Shown: positions 28,088 to 40,638 of the stretch, piece after piece
Layout of the letters: each line of letters opens with the position of its first letter
Position numbering within the stretch: the first letter of the stretch is position 1
Assembly: GCF_028069725.1 (NCBI RefSeq)
Contig: NZ_JANEWG010000008.1
Span: 57,058 to 121,057 of the forward strand
Origin: Citrobacter sp. Awk 4
Lineage (GTDB): Bacteria; Pseudomonadota; Gammaproteobacteria; Enterobacterales; Enterobacteriaceae
Direction: 5' to 3'
DNA: 64,000 bases
Translations under genes and position numbers: made by a program
The notes under the pieces: model-generated
The model's input: only the letters and a program-made list of their open reading frames with translations
Told to the model about the DNA's origin: nothing
The model's database searches: none

Positions 28088-28591
28088 TTACAGACTTTTC
28101 AGCATCCGCACTTCGCAATCCACATGCCCGGTGCAGCCCAGCGGTTCGCTAATGTGCTCAAAGCCTAAATGTTCATACAGGCCGATGGCTTCGCGCAGAA
28201 ACGCGGTAGTTTCCAGATAGCAGCGTTTGAAGCCCTGCTCGCGGGCATGATCCAGCGCCATCAGCGCCAGCTTTTTCGCCAGCCCTTGGCCGCGCACCGA
28301 CGACAGAAAATACATTTTCTGCAATTCACAAATATCCGGCTCGCTACAACCTAACGGCGCAACGCCACCGCCGCCCACGACTTCACCGTTTTGTTCAACC
28401 ACCCAGTAAGCCGCGCCCGGCTGGCTATAAACCTGGAAGAGTTCGTCCAGGTTAGGGTCTGCAACGGTATAGCCTTTGTCGGCGGTCAGACCATATTCAG
28501 CAGAAACCTGACGGATGACGCTGGCCACCGCGGGATTATCGTCAGCGGTGATCAGACGCAGGGTCGCCGCGACCGGAGATATAACACTCAT
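28088..28591 (-). CDS. yjgM: GNAT family N-acetyltransferase YjgM
   Basis: 167 residues. Acetyl-CoA-binding motif A is RGQGLAKKL (about residue 100), with the later [10 protein letters not shown] typical of the fold. Close counterpart of E. coli YjgM; the substrate is not firmly established to my knowledge. Confidence 0.92.
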   Translation of the reverse strand: MSVISPVAATLRLITADDNPAVASVIRQVSAEYGLTADKGYTVADPNLDELFQVYSQPGAAYWVVEQNGEVVGGGGVAPLGCSEPDICELQKMYFLSSVRGQGLAKKLALMALDHAREQGFKRCYLETTAFLREAIGLYEHLGFEHISEPLGCTGHVDCEVRMLKSL

Positions 28592-28680
28592 AGCGAAACT
28601 CGAAATAAATAGTGACGGATATACGCAGTTAATAACACCGTAGGGCAGGAAAACGCAAGAGAGGATAATTCAGGGAAGGA

Positions 28681-28712
28681 TGCATTGTGCGTATCAGAAG
28701 ACGCACAATGCA
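28681..28712. repeat. Perfect 12-bp inverted repeat between yjgM and valS
   Basis: TGCATTGTGCGT, 8-base loop, ACGCACAATGCA. No T-run follows on either strand. It lies beyond the valS stop and may be an mRNA 3'-stabilising stem. Confidence 0.7.
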
Positions 28713-28730
28713 TTGATATTGCAACGGACT

Positions 28731-28764
28731 GTAGGCCGGGTAAGCAAAGCGCCACCCGGCATTT
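28731..28764. repeat. REP element after valS
   Basis: GTAGGCCGGGTAAG ... GCCACCCGGC, directly behind the valS stop. Confidence 0.8.
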
Positions 28765-28766
28765 GA

Positions 28767-31622
28767 TTACAGCGCGGCGATAACCGCCTGCTGCTCAATC
28801 AGTTTCGCTTTCGCTTCCGCATAACCGTCCAGCTTCTCACGCTCTTTGGCGATCACCGCTTCCGGTGCACGCGCCACAAAGCCTTCGTTAGACAGTTTGT
28901 TTTCGATGCGGCTGATTTCGCCTTCGATCTTCACCACTTCTTTCGCCAGACGCGCCAGCTCATCGTCTTTGTTGATGAGGCCAGCCATCGGGATCAGCAG
29001 TTCAGCGCCGTCGATGATTTTGGTCACGGATACCGGGCCTTTGTCATCGGCTGGCAGCACGGTGATGCTCTCCAGACGCGCCAGATTCAGCAGGAAGCTA
29101 CGGTTGTCGTTCACACGACGCTCCGCATCCTTGCTGCAACCGCGCAGCAGAAGTTCCAGCGGTTTACCCGGGGCGATGTTCATTTCCGCACGGATGTTAC
29201 GTACCGCAATGATGGCCTGTTTCAGCCACTCGGTGTCAGAAGCTGCCGCTTCATCGACCTGAGACGCATCGTACTGCGGGAACGGCTGCAGCATGATGGT
29301 ATCGGCGGTGATACCGCAAATCACTTTCACGCGCTGCCAGATGGTTTCCGTAATGAACGGGATGATCGGATGCGCGAGGCGCAGCAGACCTTCCAGAACG
29401 GTCACCAGCGTGTGGCGGGTACCGCGCAGTTCAGACTCAGAACCGCCGTTCATTACCGGCTTGGTCAGCTCCAGATACCAGTCGCAGAACTGGTTCCAGG
29501 TGAACTCGTACAGGATGCCTGCAGCGATATCGAAGCGGAAGTTATCCAGCGCTTCGCGGTACGCTTTGATGGTCTGGTTAAACTCCGCCAGAATCCAACG
29601 GTCCGCCAGCGACAGCGTCATTTCGCCGCCGTTGAAACCGCAATCCTGCTCTTCGGTGTTCATCAGCACAAAGCGGCTGGCGTTCCACAGCTTGTTACAG
29701 AAGTTACGGTAACCCTCCAGACGCTTCATATCCCAGTTGATATCGCGACCGGTAGAGGCCAGTGCGGCCAGGGTGAAGCGCAGGGCGTCGGTGCCGTGCG
29801 GCTCGATGCCGTCCGGGAATTGCTTCTCGGTGCGCTTACGGATTTTCTCCGCCAGCTGCGGCTGCATCATATTACCGGTACGTTTCTCCAGCAGATCTGC
29901 AAGCGAAATACCGTCGACCATATCCAGCGGGTCAATGACGTTGCCCTTGGATTTGGACATCTTCTGGCCTTCGTCGTCACGAATCAGACCGGTCATGTAG
30001 ACGGTATGGAACGGAACCTGCGGTTTGCCGTTTTCATCTTTGATGAAGTGCATGGTCATCATGATCATGCGGGCAATCCAGAAGAAGATGATGTCGAAGC
30101 CGGAAACCATCACGCTGGTTGGGTGGAACTGACGCAGCGCATCGGTGTTTTCTGGCCAGCCGAGGGTGGAGAAGGTCCACAAGGCGGAAGAGAACCAGGT
30201 GTCGAGTACGTCTTCATCCTGACGAAGCGCAACGTCCGCGGCTAGGTTGTTTTCGCTACGCACTTCATCTTCAGTGCGACCCACGTAGACGTTACCCGCT
30301 TCGTCGTACCATGCCGGGATACGGTGACCCCACCACAGCTGACGAGAGATACACCAGTCCTGAATATCGCGCATCCAGGAGAAGTACATGTTTTCGTACT
30401 GCTTCGGTACGAACTGAATATCGCCGTTTTCAACTGCTTCAACGGCCGGTTTTGCCAGCACGTCAGCACGCACATACCACTGGTCGGTCAGCATCGGTTC
30501 GATAACCACGCCGCCACGGTCGCCGTATGGCACGGTCAGGTCATGCGGTTTGATCTCTTCCAGCAGGCCGAGAGCGTCAACGGCAGCAACCACCGCTTTA
30601 CGGGCGGCAAAGCGCTCCAGATTCTGGAACTCAGCCGGGATGTCGCTGGCGTAGACGTCAGATTCTTCGCCTTTGGTATCAAAGACCTGAGCGCTTTCAC
30701 GGATGTCACCGTCAAAGGTCAGGATGTTGATCATTGGCAGGGCGTGACGTTTACCGACTTCGTAGTCGTTAAAGTCGTGTGCCGGGGTGATTTTCACACA
30801 GCCGGTGCCTTTTTCCATATCGGCGTGTTCGTCGCCGACAATCGGAATGCGGCGGTTAACCAGCGGCAGCACCACGAATTTGCCAATCAAATCTTTATAA
30901 CGCGGATCTTCCGGGTTTACGGCTACGCCAGTATCGCCCAGCAGGGTTTCCGGACGCGTGGTGGCAACCACCAGGTAATCTTTACCGTCTGCGGTTTTCG
31001 CGCCATCGGCCAGCGGATAGCGGATGTGCCACATCGAGCCTTTAGACTCGCGGTTTTCCACTTCCAGGTCAGAGATGGCGGTGCGCAGTTTCGGGTCCCA
31101 GTTGACCAGGCGTTTGCCACGGTAAATCAGATCTTCTTTGTAGAGGCGTACGAAGACTTCTTTCACGGCATTGGAAAGACCTTCGTCCATGGTGAAGCGC
31201 TCGCGCTCCCAGTCCACGGAGTTACCGAGACGGCGCATCTGACGGGTAATGGTGCCGCCGGATTCCGCTTTCCACTGCCAGATTTTGTCGATGAACGCGT
31301 CGCGTCCGTAATCGTGACGGGTTTTACCTTCTTCAGCGGCAATCTTGCGCTCAACCACCATCTGGGTGGCGATACCGGCATGGTCGGTCCCCGCCTGCCA
31401 GAGGGTGTTTTTACCCTGCATGCGCTGGTAGCGGATCATGGTATCCATGATGGTTTGCTGGAAGGCGTGACCCATATGCAAACTGCCGGTGACGTTCGGC
31501 GGCGGGATCATGATGCAGAAGGATTCTTTACTTTCATCACCGTTTGGCTTGAAGTAGCCCTGCTGTTCCCAGTGCTCGTAAAGCGGCTGTTCGATATCTT
31601 GTGGGTTGTATGTCTTTTCCAT
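28767..31622 (-). CDS. valS: Valyl-tRNA synthetase
   Basis: 951 residues, class I synthetase. HMGH (in GSLHMGHAF, about residue 48), KMSKS (about residue 557), a large CP1 editing domain in between and a C-terminal coiled-coil arm. Charges tRNA-Val and edits mischarged threonine. Its start overlaps the holC stop by one base. Confidence 0.98.
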   Translation of the reverse strand: MEKTYNPQDIEQPLYEHWEQQGYFKPNGDESKESFCIMIPPPNVTGSLHMGHAFQQTIMDTMIRYQRMQGKNTLWQAGTDHAGIATQMVVERKIAAEEGKTRHDYGRDAFIDKIWQWKAESGGTITRQMRRLGNSVDWERERFTMDEGLSNAVKEVFVRLYKEDLIYRGKRLVNWDPKLRTAISDLEVENRESKGSMWHIRYPLADGAKTADGKDYLVVATTRPETLLGDTGVAVNPEDPRYKDLIGKFVVLPLVNRRIPIVGDEHADMEKGTGCVKITPAHDFNDYEVGKRHALPMINILTFDGDIRESAQVFDTKGEESDVYASDIPAEFQNLERFAARKAVVAAVDALGLLEEIKPHDLTVPYGDRGGVVIEPMLTDQWYVRADVLAKPAVEAVENGDIQFVPKQYENMYFSWMRDIQDWCISRQLWWGHRIPAWYDEAGNVYVGRTEDEVRSENNLAADVALRQDEDVLDTWFSSALWTFSTLGWPENTDALRQFHPTSVMVSGFDIIFFWIARMIMMTMHFIKDENGKPQVPFHTVYMTGLIRDDEGQKMSKSKGNVIDPLDMVDGISLADLLEKRTGNMMQPQLAEKIRKRTEKQFPDGIEPHGTDALRFTLAALASTGRDINWDMKRLEGYRNFCNKLWNASRFVLMNTEEQDCGFNGGEMTLSLADRWILAEFNQTIKAYREALDNFRFDIAAGILYEFTWNQFCDWYLELTKPVMNGGSESELRGTRHTLVTVLEGLLRLAHPIIPFITETIWQRVKVICGITADTIMLQPFPQYDASQVDEAAASDTEWLKQAIIAVRNIRAEMNIAPGKPLELLLRGCSKDAERRVNDNRSFLLNLARLESITVLPADDKGPVSVTKIIDGAELLIPMAGLINKDDELARLAKEVVKIEGEISRIENKLSNEGFVARAPEAVIAKEREKLDGYAEAKAKLIEQQAVIAAL

Positions 31623-32065
31623 TATTTCCAGGTTGCCGTATTCAGGTTAAAACCAGCCACGCGGTAGGCTTTGTAGCGTTCACGCGCCAGTTGTTTCAGA
31701 GAATCTTCGTAAGGAACGAAGTCTATCACTTCTGTGAAAGCGGTGGCAAAATCTGCAAAGTTAGTTCGCAGGCTGATCAAGATATCCCGCGGGCTGCTGT
31801 TGCGTTTTTGCGGCCAGGCAATTTCAACCGGCGCGCCGCCTCTCGGACCTTCGCCCGCCAGATTATGTGGCACAAAACGGTCTGCCGGTCTTGCCCACAG
31901 CGCTTCATCCAGACGAATGGCCTGCTGCTCATCTTCACAGGCAATCAGCACGCGCTTGCCACTGCGCCAACGTTCTGCGGCAACGTCGCACACCAGTTGT
32001 TCGACGGCGCTTAAGCCATCGACGGTGGTGTCGTTGTCCAGAAGGTAGAACGTTGCATTCTTCAT
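31622..32065 (-). CDS. holC: DNA polymerase III chi subunit
   Basis: 147 residues, same length as E. coli HolC ([12 protein letters not shown] start). Chi links the clamp-loader complex, through psi, to single-strand-binding protein. Directly upstream of valS (1-base overlap) and downstream of pepA. Confidence 0.97.
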   Translation of the reverse strand: MKNATFYLLDNDTTVDGLSAVEQLVCDVAAERWRSGKRVLIACEDEQQAIRLDEALWARPADRFVPHNLAGEGPRGGAPVEIAWPQKRNSSPRDILISLRTNFADFATAFTEVIDFVPYEDSLKQLARERYKAYRVAGFNLNTATWK

Positions 32066-32097
32066 ATATGGGGCTTCTTGTGGTGGATTTAAACGTA

Positions 32098-32175
32098 TTG
32101 CCCGGTGGCGCTGCGCTTACCGGGCCTACGGTCTAGTGCGGCTTGTAGGCCGGATAAGCGTAGCGCCATCCGGCA
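32098..32175. repeat. BIME between holC and pepA
   Basis: Two REP units in opposite orientation: one with GCGCTGCGCTTACCGGGCC, and one GTAGGCCGGATAAGCGTAGCGC followed by CATCCGGC. Confidence 0.8.
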
Positions 32176-32182
32176 AACAAAC

Positions 32183-33697
<1,515 letters not shown>

Positions 33698-33962
33698 CTA
33701 CACTCCTGATTCTTAAAGACAACGGCGGTGGCTACGGATAGAATTGCAAGCTTTCGTAACTCATGTCCGCTGTTGCGGTGACTTCGTGTTAATCTTAACG
33801 TTATTACGGTATTGGCACGTCAGAACAATTTTCTGAGAGGTGAATCCGTTGAGTATAATAGTCTTAGCGACGATTTCGACGACTCAAGAGAATAAATGAC
33901 GTTTAAGCCATGAAACAAGCTAAAATCCTGCAAAAGACGAGTTTTTACGGGCGTATTTAAAA

Positions 33963-35063
33963 GTGAAAATCATAAGATATCTGGTACGGGAGACGCTCAA
34001 AAGCCAACTTGCGATCCTTTTCATCTTGCTTTTGATATTCTTTTGTCAAAAGTTAGTGAGGATCCTCGGTGCGGCGGTTGACGGTGATATTCCGGCAAAT
34101 CTGGTGCTCTCGCTACTGGGGCTGGGCGTACCTGAAATGGCGCAGCTCATTCTGCCTCTCAGCCTGTTCCTCGGGCTGCTGATGACGCTGGGCAAACTGT
34201 ATACTGAAAGTGAAATTACGGTCATGCACGCCTGCGGGCTGAGCAAAGCCGTTTTGGTAAAAGCCGCCATGGTACTGGCGTTGTTTACTGGTATTGTCGC
34301 TGCGGTCAACGTCATGTGGGCGGGACCTTTATCATCTAAACATCAGGATGAAGTGCTGGCGGAGGCGAAAGCCAACCCCGGTATGGCTGCGCTTGCGCAG
34401 GGGCAATTCCAGCAGGCAACCAATGGTAGCTCAGTCCTGTTTATCGAAAGTGTCGATGGTAGCGACTTCAAAGAGGTGTTTCTCGCGCAAATCCGCCCGA
34501 AAGGCAACGCTCGTCCTTCCGTGGTGGTGGCTGATTCTGGGCATTTGACGCAGCTGCGCGACGGTTCTCAGGTGGTCACCCTGAATCAGGGAACACGCTT
34601 CGAAGGGACCGCGTTGTTACGTGATTTCCGCATTACCGATTTCCAGAACTATCAGGCGATTATTGGGCATCAGGCGGTTGCGCTGGATCCCAATGATTCC
34701 GAGCAGATGGATATGCGCTCGCTGTGGTCGGCCAATACCGATCGTGCCCGGGCGGAACTGCACTGGCGCCTGACATTGGTATTTACCGTATTTATGATGG
34801 CGCTGATGGTGGTGCCGCTGAGCGTGGTGAACCCACGTCAGGGGCGTGTTCTGTCGATGCTCCCTGCGATGCTGCTGTATCTGTTGTTCTTCCTTGTGCA
34901 GACCTCTCTGAAATCCAATGGCGGTAAAGGCAAACTGGATCCGGCTCTCTGGATGTGGGTGGTAAACCTGTCATATCTGGCGTTAGCGATTGGCCTGAAC
35001 TTGTGGGATACGGTGTCGGTACGCCGTCTGCGTGCCCGTTTTCTGCGTAGAGGAGCGGTGTAA
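33963..35063 (+). CDS. lptF: LPS export permease LptF
   Basis: 366 residues from a GTG start. Six transmembrane helices (three N-terminal at about 12-120, three C-terminal at about 270-355) enclosing a periplasmic beta-jellyroll. With LptG and LptB it extracts lipopolysaccharide from the inner membrane. Divergent from pepA over a 268-bp spacer in which TATAAT at 33854-33859 is a likely -10. Overlaps lptG by one base. Confidence 0.98.
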   Translation: MKIIRYLVRETLKSQLAILFILLLIFFCQKLVRILGAAVDGDIPANLVLSLLGLGVPEMAQLILPLSLFLGLLMTLGKLYTESEITVMHACGLSKAVLVKAAMVLALFTGIVAAVNVMWAGPLSSKHQDEVLAEAKANPGMAALAQGQFQQATNGSSVLFIESVDGSDFKEVFLAQIRPKGNARPSVVVADSGHLTQLRDGSQVVTLNQGTRFEGTALLRDFRITDFQNYQAIIGHQAVALDPNDSEQMDMRSLWSANTDRARAELHWRLTLVFTVFMMALMVVPLSVVNPRQGRVLSMLPAMLLYLLFFLVQTSLKSNGGKGKLDPALWMWVVNLSYLALAIGLNLWDTVSVRRLRARFLRRGAV

Positions 35064-36145
35064 TGCAGCCATTTGGTGTACTTGACCGCTATATCGGTAA
35101 AACCATTTTCACCACCATCATGATGACGCTGTTCATGCTGGTGTCGCTCTCCGGCATCATCAAGTTCGTCGACCAGCTGAAAAAAGCCGGGCAGGGGAAC
35201 TACGATGCGATGGGCGCAGGGATGTATACCCTGCTCAGCGCACCAAAAGATGTGCAGATTTTCTTCCCGATGGCGGCGCTGTTAGGCGCGTTGTTGGGGC
35301 TGGGGATGCTGGCGCAGCGCAGTGAACTGGTGGTGATGCAGGCTTCTGGTTTTACCCGCATGCAGGTGGCGCTGTCGGTCATGAAAACAGCCATTCCACT
35401 GGTGTTATTGACGATGGCAATTGGCGAGTGGGTTGCTCCGCAGGGCGAGCAGATGGCGCGTAACTATCGTGCTCAGCAAATGTATGGCGGCTCGCTGCTC
35501 TCTACCCAGCAAGGTTTGTGGGCAAAAGACGGCAACAATTTTGTGTATATCGAGCGAGTTAAGGGCGACACGGAGTTGGGCGGGATCAGTATCTACGGCT
35601 TCAACGAGCAGCGCCGTTTGCAGTCGGTGCGTTACGCCGCTTCTGCGAAATTCGATGCTGAGCACAAAGTATGGCGTCTGTCGCAGGTCGATGAGTCCAA
35701 CCTGACCAATCCTAAGCAAGTCACCGGTTCGCAGACGGTGAGCGGTACCTGGAAAACCAACCTGACGCCGGACAAACTCGGCGTGGTCGCGTTAGATCCG
35801 GATGCGCTCTCCATTAGCGGTCTGCACAGCTACGTGAAGTATCTGAAATCGAGTGGTCAGGACGCCGGACGCTACCAGCTCAATATGTGGAGTAAAGTGT
35901 TCCAGCCGCTCTCTGTGGCCGTCATGATGCTGATGGCGCTGTCGTTCATTTTCGGCCCGCTGCGTAGCGTTCCGATGGGCGCGCGTGTTGTCACAGGTAT
36001 CAGCTTTGGTTTTGTTTTCTACGTGCTTGACCAGATCTTTGGTCCGCTGACGCTGGTTTACGGCATTCCGCCGATTATTGGCGCACTGTTGCCGAGCGCC
36101 TCATTCTTCCTGATTAGCCTCTGGTTAATGCTGCGGAGATCATAA
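35063..36145 (+). CDS. lptG: LPS export permease LptG
   Basis: 360 residues, same architecture as LptF: three N-terminal and three C-terminal membrane helices around a periplasmic domain. Starts at the last base of the lptF stop (TAATG), so the subunits are translationally coupled. Confidence 0.98.
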   Translation: MQPFGVLDRYIGKTIFTTIMMTLFMLVSLSGIIKFVDQLKKAGQGNYDAMGAGMYTLLSAPKDVQIFFPMAALLGALLGLGMLAQRSELVVMQASGFTRMQVALSVMKTAIPLVLLTMAIGEWVAPQGEQMARNYRAQQMYGGSLLSTQQGLWAKDGNNFVYIERVKGDTELGGISIYGFNEQRRLQSVRYAASAKFDAEHKVWRLSQVDESNLTNPKQVTGSQTVSGTWKTNLTPDKLGVVALDPDALSISGLHSYVKYLKSSGQDAGRYQLNMWSKVFQPLSVAVMMLMALSFIFGPLRSVPMGARVVTGISFGFVFYVLDQIFGPLTLVYGIPPIIGALLPSASFFLISLWLMLRRS

Positions 36146-36187
36146 TCCTGTTGCCCTCCCATGTCACGGGAGGGCACTTGTAGCACC

Positions 36188-37690
36188 TTAGCGTTTTCTC
36201 CCGCCCAGTAAGCTACCCAACATCCCACGTATAATTTGATTAGTGACTTGACGCGCCGCGCTTTTGGCAACACTCTGTACGACACCATCACGCTTACCGC
36301 CGCGCGGTCCGGTACTGCCAAACAAAATGTCTTTCAACCCGCCGAGAATACCATCGTCAACCGCGACCTCTTTGCCTTTCACGGTTGGATTGTTCTGCTG
36401 TTCAGTGCTGGCCTGCACACCCTTTTGCAGCCTCTCGTAAGCAGATTCGCTATCCACCTCTTCCTCGTATTTGCCGTACAGTGCCGAGTGATTAATCAAC
36501 CCGTTACGTTCGTCGTCGGTGAGTGGACCCATACGCGAGCAGGGCGCAATGACCATTGCGCGTTCCACTACCGACGGACTGCCTTTTGCATCAAGAAACG
36601 AGATTAGCGCTTCACCGGTACCCAACTCCTGAATGGCTTTTTCAGTATCAAATGCCGGATTCGCCCGCATCGTCTGCGCTGCAGTTTTCACCGCTTTCTG
36701 ATCCTTCGGCGTGAAAGCGCGCAGGGCATGCTGCACACGATTACCCAACTGCCCGAGCACGTTGTCGGGTATGTCGGACGGGTTTTGCGAGACGAACCAG
36801 ACGCCGACGCCTTTTGAGCGGATAAGGCGGATAACCTGTTCGATTTTATCCAACAGCACCTGAGGCGCGTCGTTAAACAACAGATGCGCCTCGTCGAAGA
36901 AAAAGACCAGCTTCGGCTTTTCCAAATCGCCCGCTTCCGGCAGTTGTTCGTAAAGTTCGGAAAGCATCCAGAGCAGGCTGGCAGCATACAGTTTTGGCAT
37001 CTGGTAAAGCTTTTCGGCGCTGAGGATGTTGATAATCCCTTTGCCGTTGGCATCGACGCGCATCCAGTCGGTGATCTCCAGCATGGGCTCGCCAAAGAAG
37101 TGGGTTGCGCCTTGTTGCTCGAGGGTCAGCAGTCCACGCTGGATTGCCCCTACCGATGCGCTACTGATATTGCCGTACTGATTCTGGAAGGATTTGGCGT
37201 TATCGCCAATGTATTGCGTTATGGCCCGCAGGTCTTTGAAATCCAGCAGTAAGAGCCCCTGGTCATCAGCAATACGAAAGATAATATCAAGTACACCGGA
37301 CTGTACCTCGTTCAGATTCAGCAGACGCGCGAGCAGCAGCGGCCCGAGATCGGAGATAGTCGCCCGTACCGGATGACCTTTTTCGCCGAAAATATCCCAT
37401 GCTACCACCGGATTGGCGTGTGGCTGCCAGTCGGTGATACCGATGTTGTTAAGCCGGGTAAGCAGTTTTTCCGAGGCTACCCCCTCTTCAGCAACCCCCG
37501 TCAGATCGCCTTTCACATCCGCCATAAACACCGGAACGCCGATTTCCGACAGCGACTCAGCCAGCTTTTGCAACGTGACCGTTTTACCGGTTCCCGTTGC
37601 ACCGGTGATCAGCCCGTGACGATTGGCCATGCCTGGCAGTAAGAACAGCTCGGTTTCTGGCGTGCGGGCAATTAACAAGGGTGCGCTCAT
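36188..37690 (-). CDS. yjgR: YjgR, HerA-like/DUF853 P-loop NTPase
   Basis: 500 residues from 37690 ([11 protein letters not shown]). Walker [13 protein letters not shown] (about residue 29), Walker [10 protein letters not shown] (about residue 265) and a final QNPSDIP region of the helicase-like family; Gly/Arg-rich C-terminus. The role is not established; convergent with lptG. Confidence 0.93.
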   Translation of the reverse strand: MSAPLLIARTPETELFLLPGMANRHGLITGATGTGKTVTLQKLAESLSEIGVPVFMADVKGDLTGVAEEGVASEKLLTRLNNIGITDWQPHANPVVAWDIFGEKGHPVRATISDLGPLLLARLLNLNEVQSGVLDIIFRIADDQGLLLLDFKDLRAITQYIGDNAKSFQNQYGNISSASVGAIQRGLLTLEQQGATHFFGEPMLEITDWMRVDANGKGIINILSAEKLYQMPKLYAASLLWMLSELYEQLPEAGDLEKPKLVFFFDEAHLLFNDAPQVLLDKIEQVIRLIRSKGVGVWFVSQNPSDIPDNVLGQLGNRVQHALRAFTPKDQKAVKTAAQTMRANPAFDTEKAIQELGTGEALISFLDAKGSPSVVERAMVIAPCSRMGPLTDDERNGLINHSALYGKYEEEVDSESAYERLQKGVQASTEQQNNPTVKGKEVAVDDGILGGLKDILFGSTGPRGGKRDGVVQSVAKSAARQVTNQIIRGMLGSLLGGRKR

Positions 37691-37824
37691 AAGGTTTCCT
37701 CCATTTATCCTGCCTGGAGTATAGGCAACCACCGGGCGTTCCACATCGCGAAATTCCTGACTTTGCGAAGCGGATTCCGAAGCGACAGGGATAAACGGGC
37801 GGCAACGCCACCCGGAGGCGGGGA

Positions 37825-38844
37825 TCAGAAGTCGGCTTTCAGCACCACGCGGTAGCGCGCTTTGCCGTCGCGAACATGCTGGATGGCTTCGTTGATTTGC
37901 GACATTGGGAACAACTCTGTCGTCGGCGAGACCTTGCTGCGTCCGGCAAACTTCATCAGCTTGCGTAGTTCATAGGGCGTACCGGTGGCCGAACCGGAGA
38001 TGCTGCGATCGCCAGCAATCAATGTAAACGCCGGAACCGGTATCGGCTTCATCACTGCGCCGACGGTGTGAAAATGGCCGCCATAGGCCAGCGCTTCGAA
38101 ATAGGGCTGCCAGTCGAGATCGACATTAACGGTGTTGATGATGAGATCAAACTGTCCAGTCAGCGCATTTAACGCATCTGGATCGCGGCTGTTCACTACC
38201 TTATCGGCTCCCATTGCCAGCACTTCCTGCTGTTTCGACGGATTCGAACTGAATGCGGTGACTTCACAACCCATCGCATGCAGCAGCTTAATGGCGATGT
38301 GCCCAAGACCGCCGATGCCGATCACTCCCACGCGACTGGTCGCGGTAATGTGGTGCATCAGCAGAGGTTTAAAGACGGTGATACCGCCGCACAACAGAGG
38401 GCCAGCCGACTCAATATCAATGCTCTGTGGAAGCGGGATAACCCACTGCCAGTCTGCCCGCAGCTTCTCAGCAAAACCACCACGGTTAAGAATCGTGGGT
38501 ACCGCTCCTTCCTGGCAGTTAATCTGGTTACCGCTGATACAGGCATCGCAATGCCCGCAACTGCGCGCCGTCCAGCCAACGCCAACGCGCTGCCCGACCT
38601 GCAACCCTTTTTCCTGAGCTGCGCTGCCGAGCGCCACCACGCGGCCAATCACTTCATGTCCGGCAACCAGCGGATACTGAGGGAATCCCCATTCGTTGTC
38701 GATCATGGAAAGATCGGAATGACAGATACCGCAGTAGTCGACCTGCACCTCAACATCTTCCGGCCTGAGTTCACCGGCATCATATTCATAAAGTTCGAGT
38801 TCGCTGCCCGCCTCTTTGGCGGCATAGCTTTTTATAATGGACAT
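37825..38844 (-). CDS. ahr: NADPH-dependent aldehyde reductase, zinc type
   Basis: 339 residues from 38844 ([10 protein letters not shown]). Medium-chain dehydrogenase: catalytic zinc ligands CGICHSD and GHEVIG, structural zinc [15 protein letters not shown], and the nucleotide-binding GIGGLGHIA. Counterpart of E. coli YjgB/Ahr, which reduces medium-chain aldehydes. Confidence 0.96.
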   Translation of the reverse strand: MSIIKSYAAKEAGSELELYEYDAGELRPEDVEVQVDYCGICHSDLSMIDNEWGFPQYPLVAGHEVIGRVVALGSAAQEKGLQVGQRVGVGWTARSCGHCDACISGNQINCQEGAVPTILNRGGFAEKLRADWQWVIPLPQSIDIESAGPLLCGGITVFKPLLMHHITATSRVGVIGIGGLGHIAIKLLHAMGCEVTAFSSNPSKQQEVLAMGADKVVNSRDPDALNALTGQFDLIINTVNVDLDWQPYFEALAYGGHFHTVGAVMKPIPVPAFTLIAGDRSISGSATGTPYELRKLMKFAGRSKVSPTTELFPMSQINEAIQHVRDGKARYRVVLKADF

Positions 38845-39017
38845 CGTGTTTCCCTCGGTGGGTGTTGAACTGGAAGTGTAGAGCATGGTCGGCAGGGGTG
38901 CTTCGCAGAAGGGGGGCGTAAGGCGTGAGAGGAGAGGGAGAAATGTGATGAATACGGCTTTTAATGCGTGTAATGCTGAAAATTTCGACACTTAGCGAAG
39001 GAGGCGCATGCTGCCGC

Positions 39018-39045
39018 TTGCATGGTGGCGCGCGACAGGTATAAT
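39018..39045 (+). promoter_or_regulatory. leuX promoter
   Basis: -35 TTGCAT (39018-39023), 16-base spacer, perfect -10 TATAAT (39040-39045), 30 bases before the tRNA. Confidence 0.75.
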
Positions 39046-39074
39046 CCACAACGTTTTCCGCATACCTCTTCAGT

Positions 39075-39159
39075 GCCGAAGTGGCGAAATCGGTAGACGC
39101 AGTTGATTCAAAATCAACCGTAGAAATACGTGCCGGTTCGAGTCCGGCCTTCGGCACCA
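39075..39159 (+). tRNA. leuX: tRNA-Leu (anticodon CAA)
   Basis: 85-nucleotide class II tRNA with encoded CCA. Acceptor GCCGAAG pairs with CTTCGGC, the anticodon stem-loop TTGATT-CAA-AATCAA, long variable arm, and GGTTCGAGTCC T-arm. Its 3' end is the integration site of the following island. Confidence 0.98.
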
Positions 39160-39160
39160 T
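39137..39160 (+). other. attL of the leuX island
   Basis: 24 bases (TTCGAGTCCGGCCTTCGGCA plus CCAT) at the leuX 3' end recur at 61915-61937 with a single missing G. They flank the integrase and the foreign DNA, as expected for P4-like integration into leuX. Confidence 0.9.
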
Positions 39161-39172
39161 CGGAACATCAAT

Positions 39173-39196
39173 AGACGTCAACGGACGTCTTTTTTT
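39173..39196 (+). terminator. Terminator after leuX
   Basis: AGACGT ... ACGTCT stem followed by seven T, 13 bases after the tRNA. A different stem at the same place (61951-61973) follows attR. Confidence 0.75.
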
Positions 39197-39240
39197 GTGC
39201 CTGAAATCCAGTATCCGCAAGGCTTTCCTCGCTTTTTCAC

Positions 39241-39280
39241 TCAACCTAAGTCAACCTGATTCAATCTACATCAACTTACT
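39241..39280 (+). repeat. Four tandem 10-bp iterons before the integrase
   Basis: TCAACCTAAG, TCAACCTGAT, TCAATCTACA, TCAACTTACT follow one another with exact 10-bp periodicity, placing TCAA(C/T) on one helix face. Lies between attL and int, where integrase arm-type sites or autoregulatory sites are expected. Confidence 0.65.
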
Positions 39281-39357
39281 GATGCGGGTACAACTGCGGG
39301 TATATCCCGGTTCGATAATGTTTGTACCCACACAGGACCCTTGAAAGGATACTCATC

Positions 39358-40638
39358 ATGGCTCTGAGTGATGTGAAGGTTCGTTCGGCTAAGCCTGAAG
39401 CAAAAGCCTACAAACTAACTGACGGTGAAGGCATGGTTTTGCTGGTTCACCCTAACGGTTCAAAATACTGGCGACTTCGTTATCGCTTTAGTGGTAAAGA
39501 GAAAATGCTGGCATTGGGAAAATATCCTGAAGTTTCGCTGGCGGATGCCAGGGCACGCCGGGATGAAGCCCGTAAGCTGTTAGCAAACAGCATCGATCCC
39601 AGTGAGAACAAGAAAGCCGTTAAGGTAGAGCAGGAGCAAGAGGCGATAACGTTTGAAGTGGTAGCCAGAGAGTGGCACGCCAGCAATCAGAAGTGGTCGG
39701 CATCGCATAGCGCTCGTGTATTGAAAAGCCTCGAAGATAATCTCTTTGCTGCCATCGGTAATCGGAATATTGCTGAATTGAAGACACGGGATCTGCTTGT
39801 ACCCATCAAAGCCGTCGAGTCATCCGGGCGGCTCGAAGTTGCCGCCCGTTTACAGCAGCGTACTACCGCGATTATGAGGTTTGCTGTACAAAGTGGTTTA
39901 ATCGATTACAACCCCGCACAAGAGATCGCTGGAGCGGTCGCCACAGCTAAACGGCAGCATCGTGCGGCTTTGGAGCTTAACCGTATACCTGAATTACTTC
40001 ATCGCATTGATCATTATTCTGGAAGACTGTTAACCCGACTGGCGGTTGAACTCACTTTGTTGGTTTTCATCCGTTCAAGCGAGCTGCGTTTTGCTCGCTG
40101 GTCAGAAGTAGATTTTGATACTGCCATGTGGACGATTCCAGGTGAACGTGAACCGCTGGAAGGTGTTAAACATTCTCAGCGTGGTTCAAAGATGCGGACT
40201 CCTCATCTTGTTCCTTTGTCGCGGCAAGCCTTAGCTATTCTGGAAAAGATCAAAAGCATGAATGGGAACCGAGAGCTGATCTTCGTTGGCGATCACGATC
40301 CGCGTAAGCCTATGAGTGAGAACACGGTGAACAAGGCTTTGCGAGTTATGGGCTATGACACCAAAACGGAAGTCTGTGGGCATGGTTTCAGGACGATGGC
40401 CTGTAGTTCACTTATTGAATCAGGATTGTGGTCGAGGGATGCGGTAGAAAGGCAGATGAGCCATCAGGAGCGTAGCTCTGTACGTGCGGCCTACATCCAT
40501 AAGGCGGAGCATTTGGGAGAGAGGAGGCTGATGCTGCAGTGGTGGGCTGATTATCTGGATGCAAACAAGTTAGCGACCATAAATCCGTTTGAATATGCGA
40601 AGCCAAACAATCCAATACAAAGAAGTAAGCATCGATAA
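39358..40638 (+). CDS. Tyrosine-type integrase of the leuX island
   Basis: 426 residues from ATG 39358 (MALSDVKVRSAKP); the ORF upstream to 39322 is not family-like. N-terminal DUF4102/Arm domain, core-binding domain and catalytic domain with Arg in SSELRF, His in HGFRTMA and nucleophile Tyr in AYIHKAEHL. P4-type integrase, closest in context to IntB of leuX elements. Inserts and excises the island at the tRNA end. Confidence 0.94.
   Translation: MALSDVKVRSAKPEAKAYKLTDGEGMVLLVHPNGSKYWRLRYRFSGKEKMLALGKYPEVSLADARARRDEARKLLANSIDPSENKKAVKVEQEQEAITFEVVAREWHASNQKWSASHSARVLKSLEDNLFAAIGNRNIAELKTRDLLVPIKAVESSGRLEVAARLQQRTTAIMRFAVQSGLIDYNPAQEIAGAVATAKRQHRAALELNRIPELLHRIDHYSGRLLTRLAVELTLLVFIRSSELRFARWSEVDFDTAMWTIPGEREPLEGVKHSQRGSKMRTPHLVPLSRQALAILEKIKSMNGNRELIFVGDHDPRKPMSENTVNKALRVMGYDTKTEVCGHGFRTMACSSLIESGLWSRDAVERQMSHQERSSVRAAYIHKAEHLGERRLMLQWWADYLDANKLATINPFEYAKPNNPIQRSKHR

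Noticed and set aside
30324..31667. 447-codon plus-strand ORF opposite valS
   Set aside because: Antisense shadow of valS.
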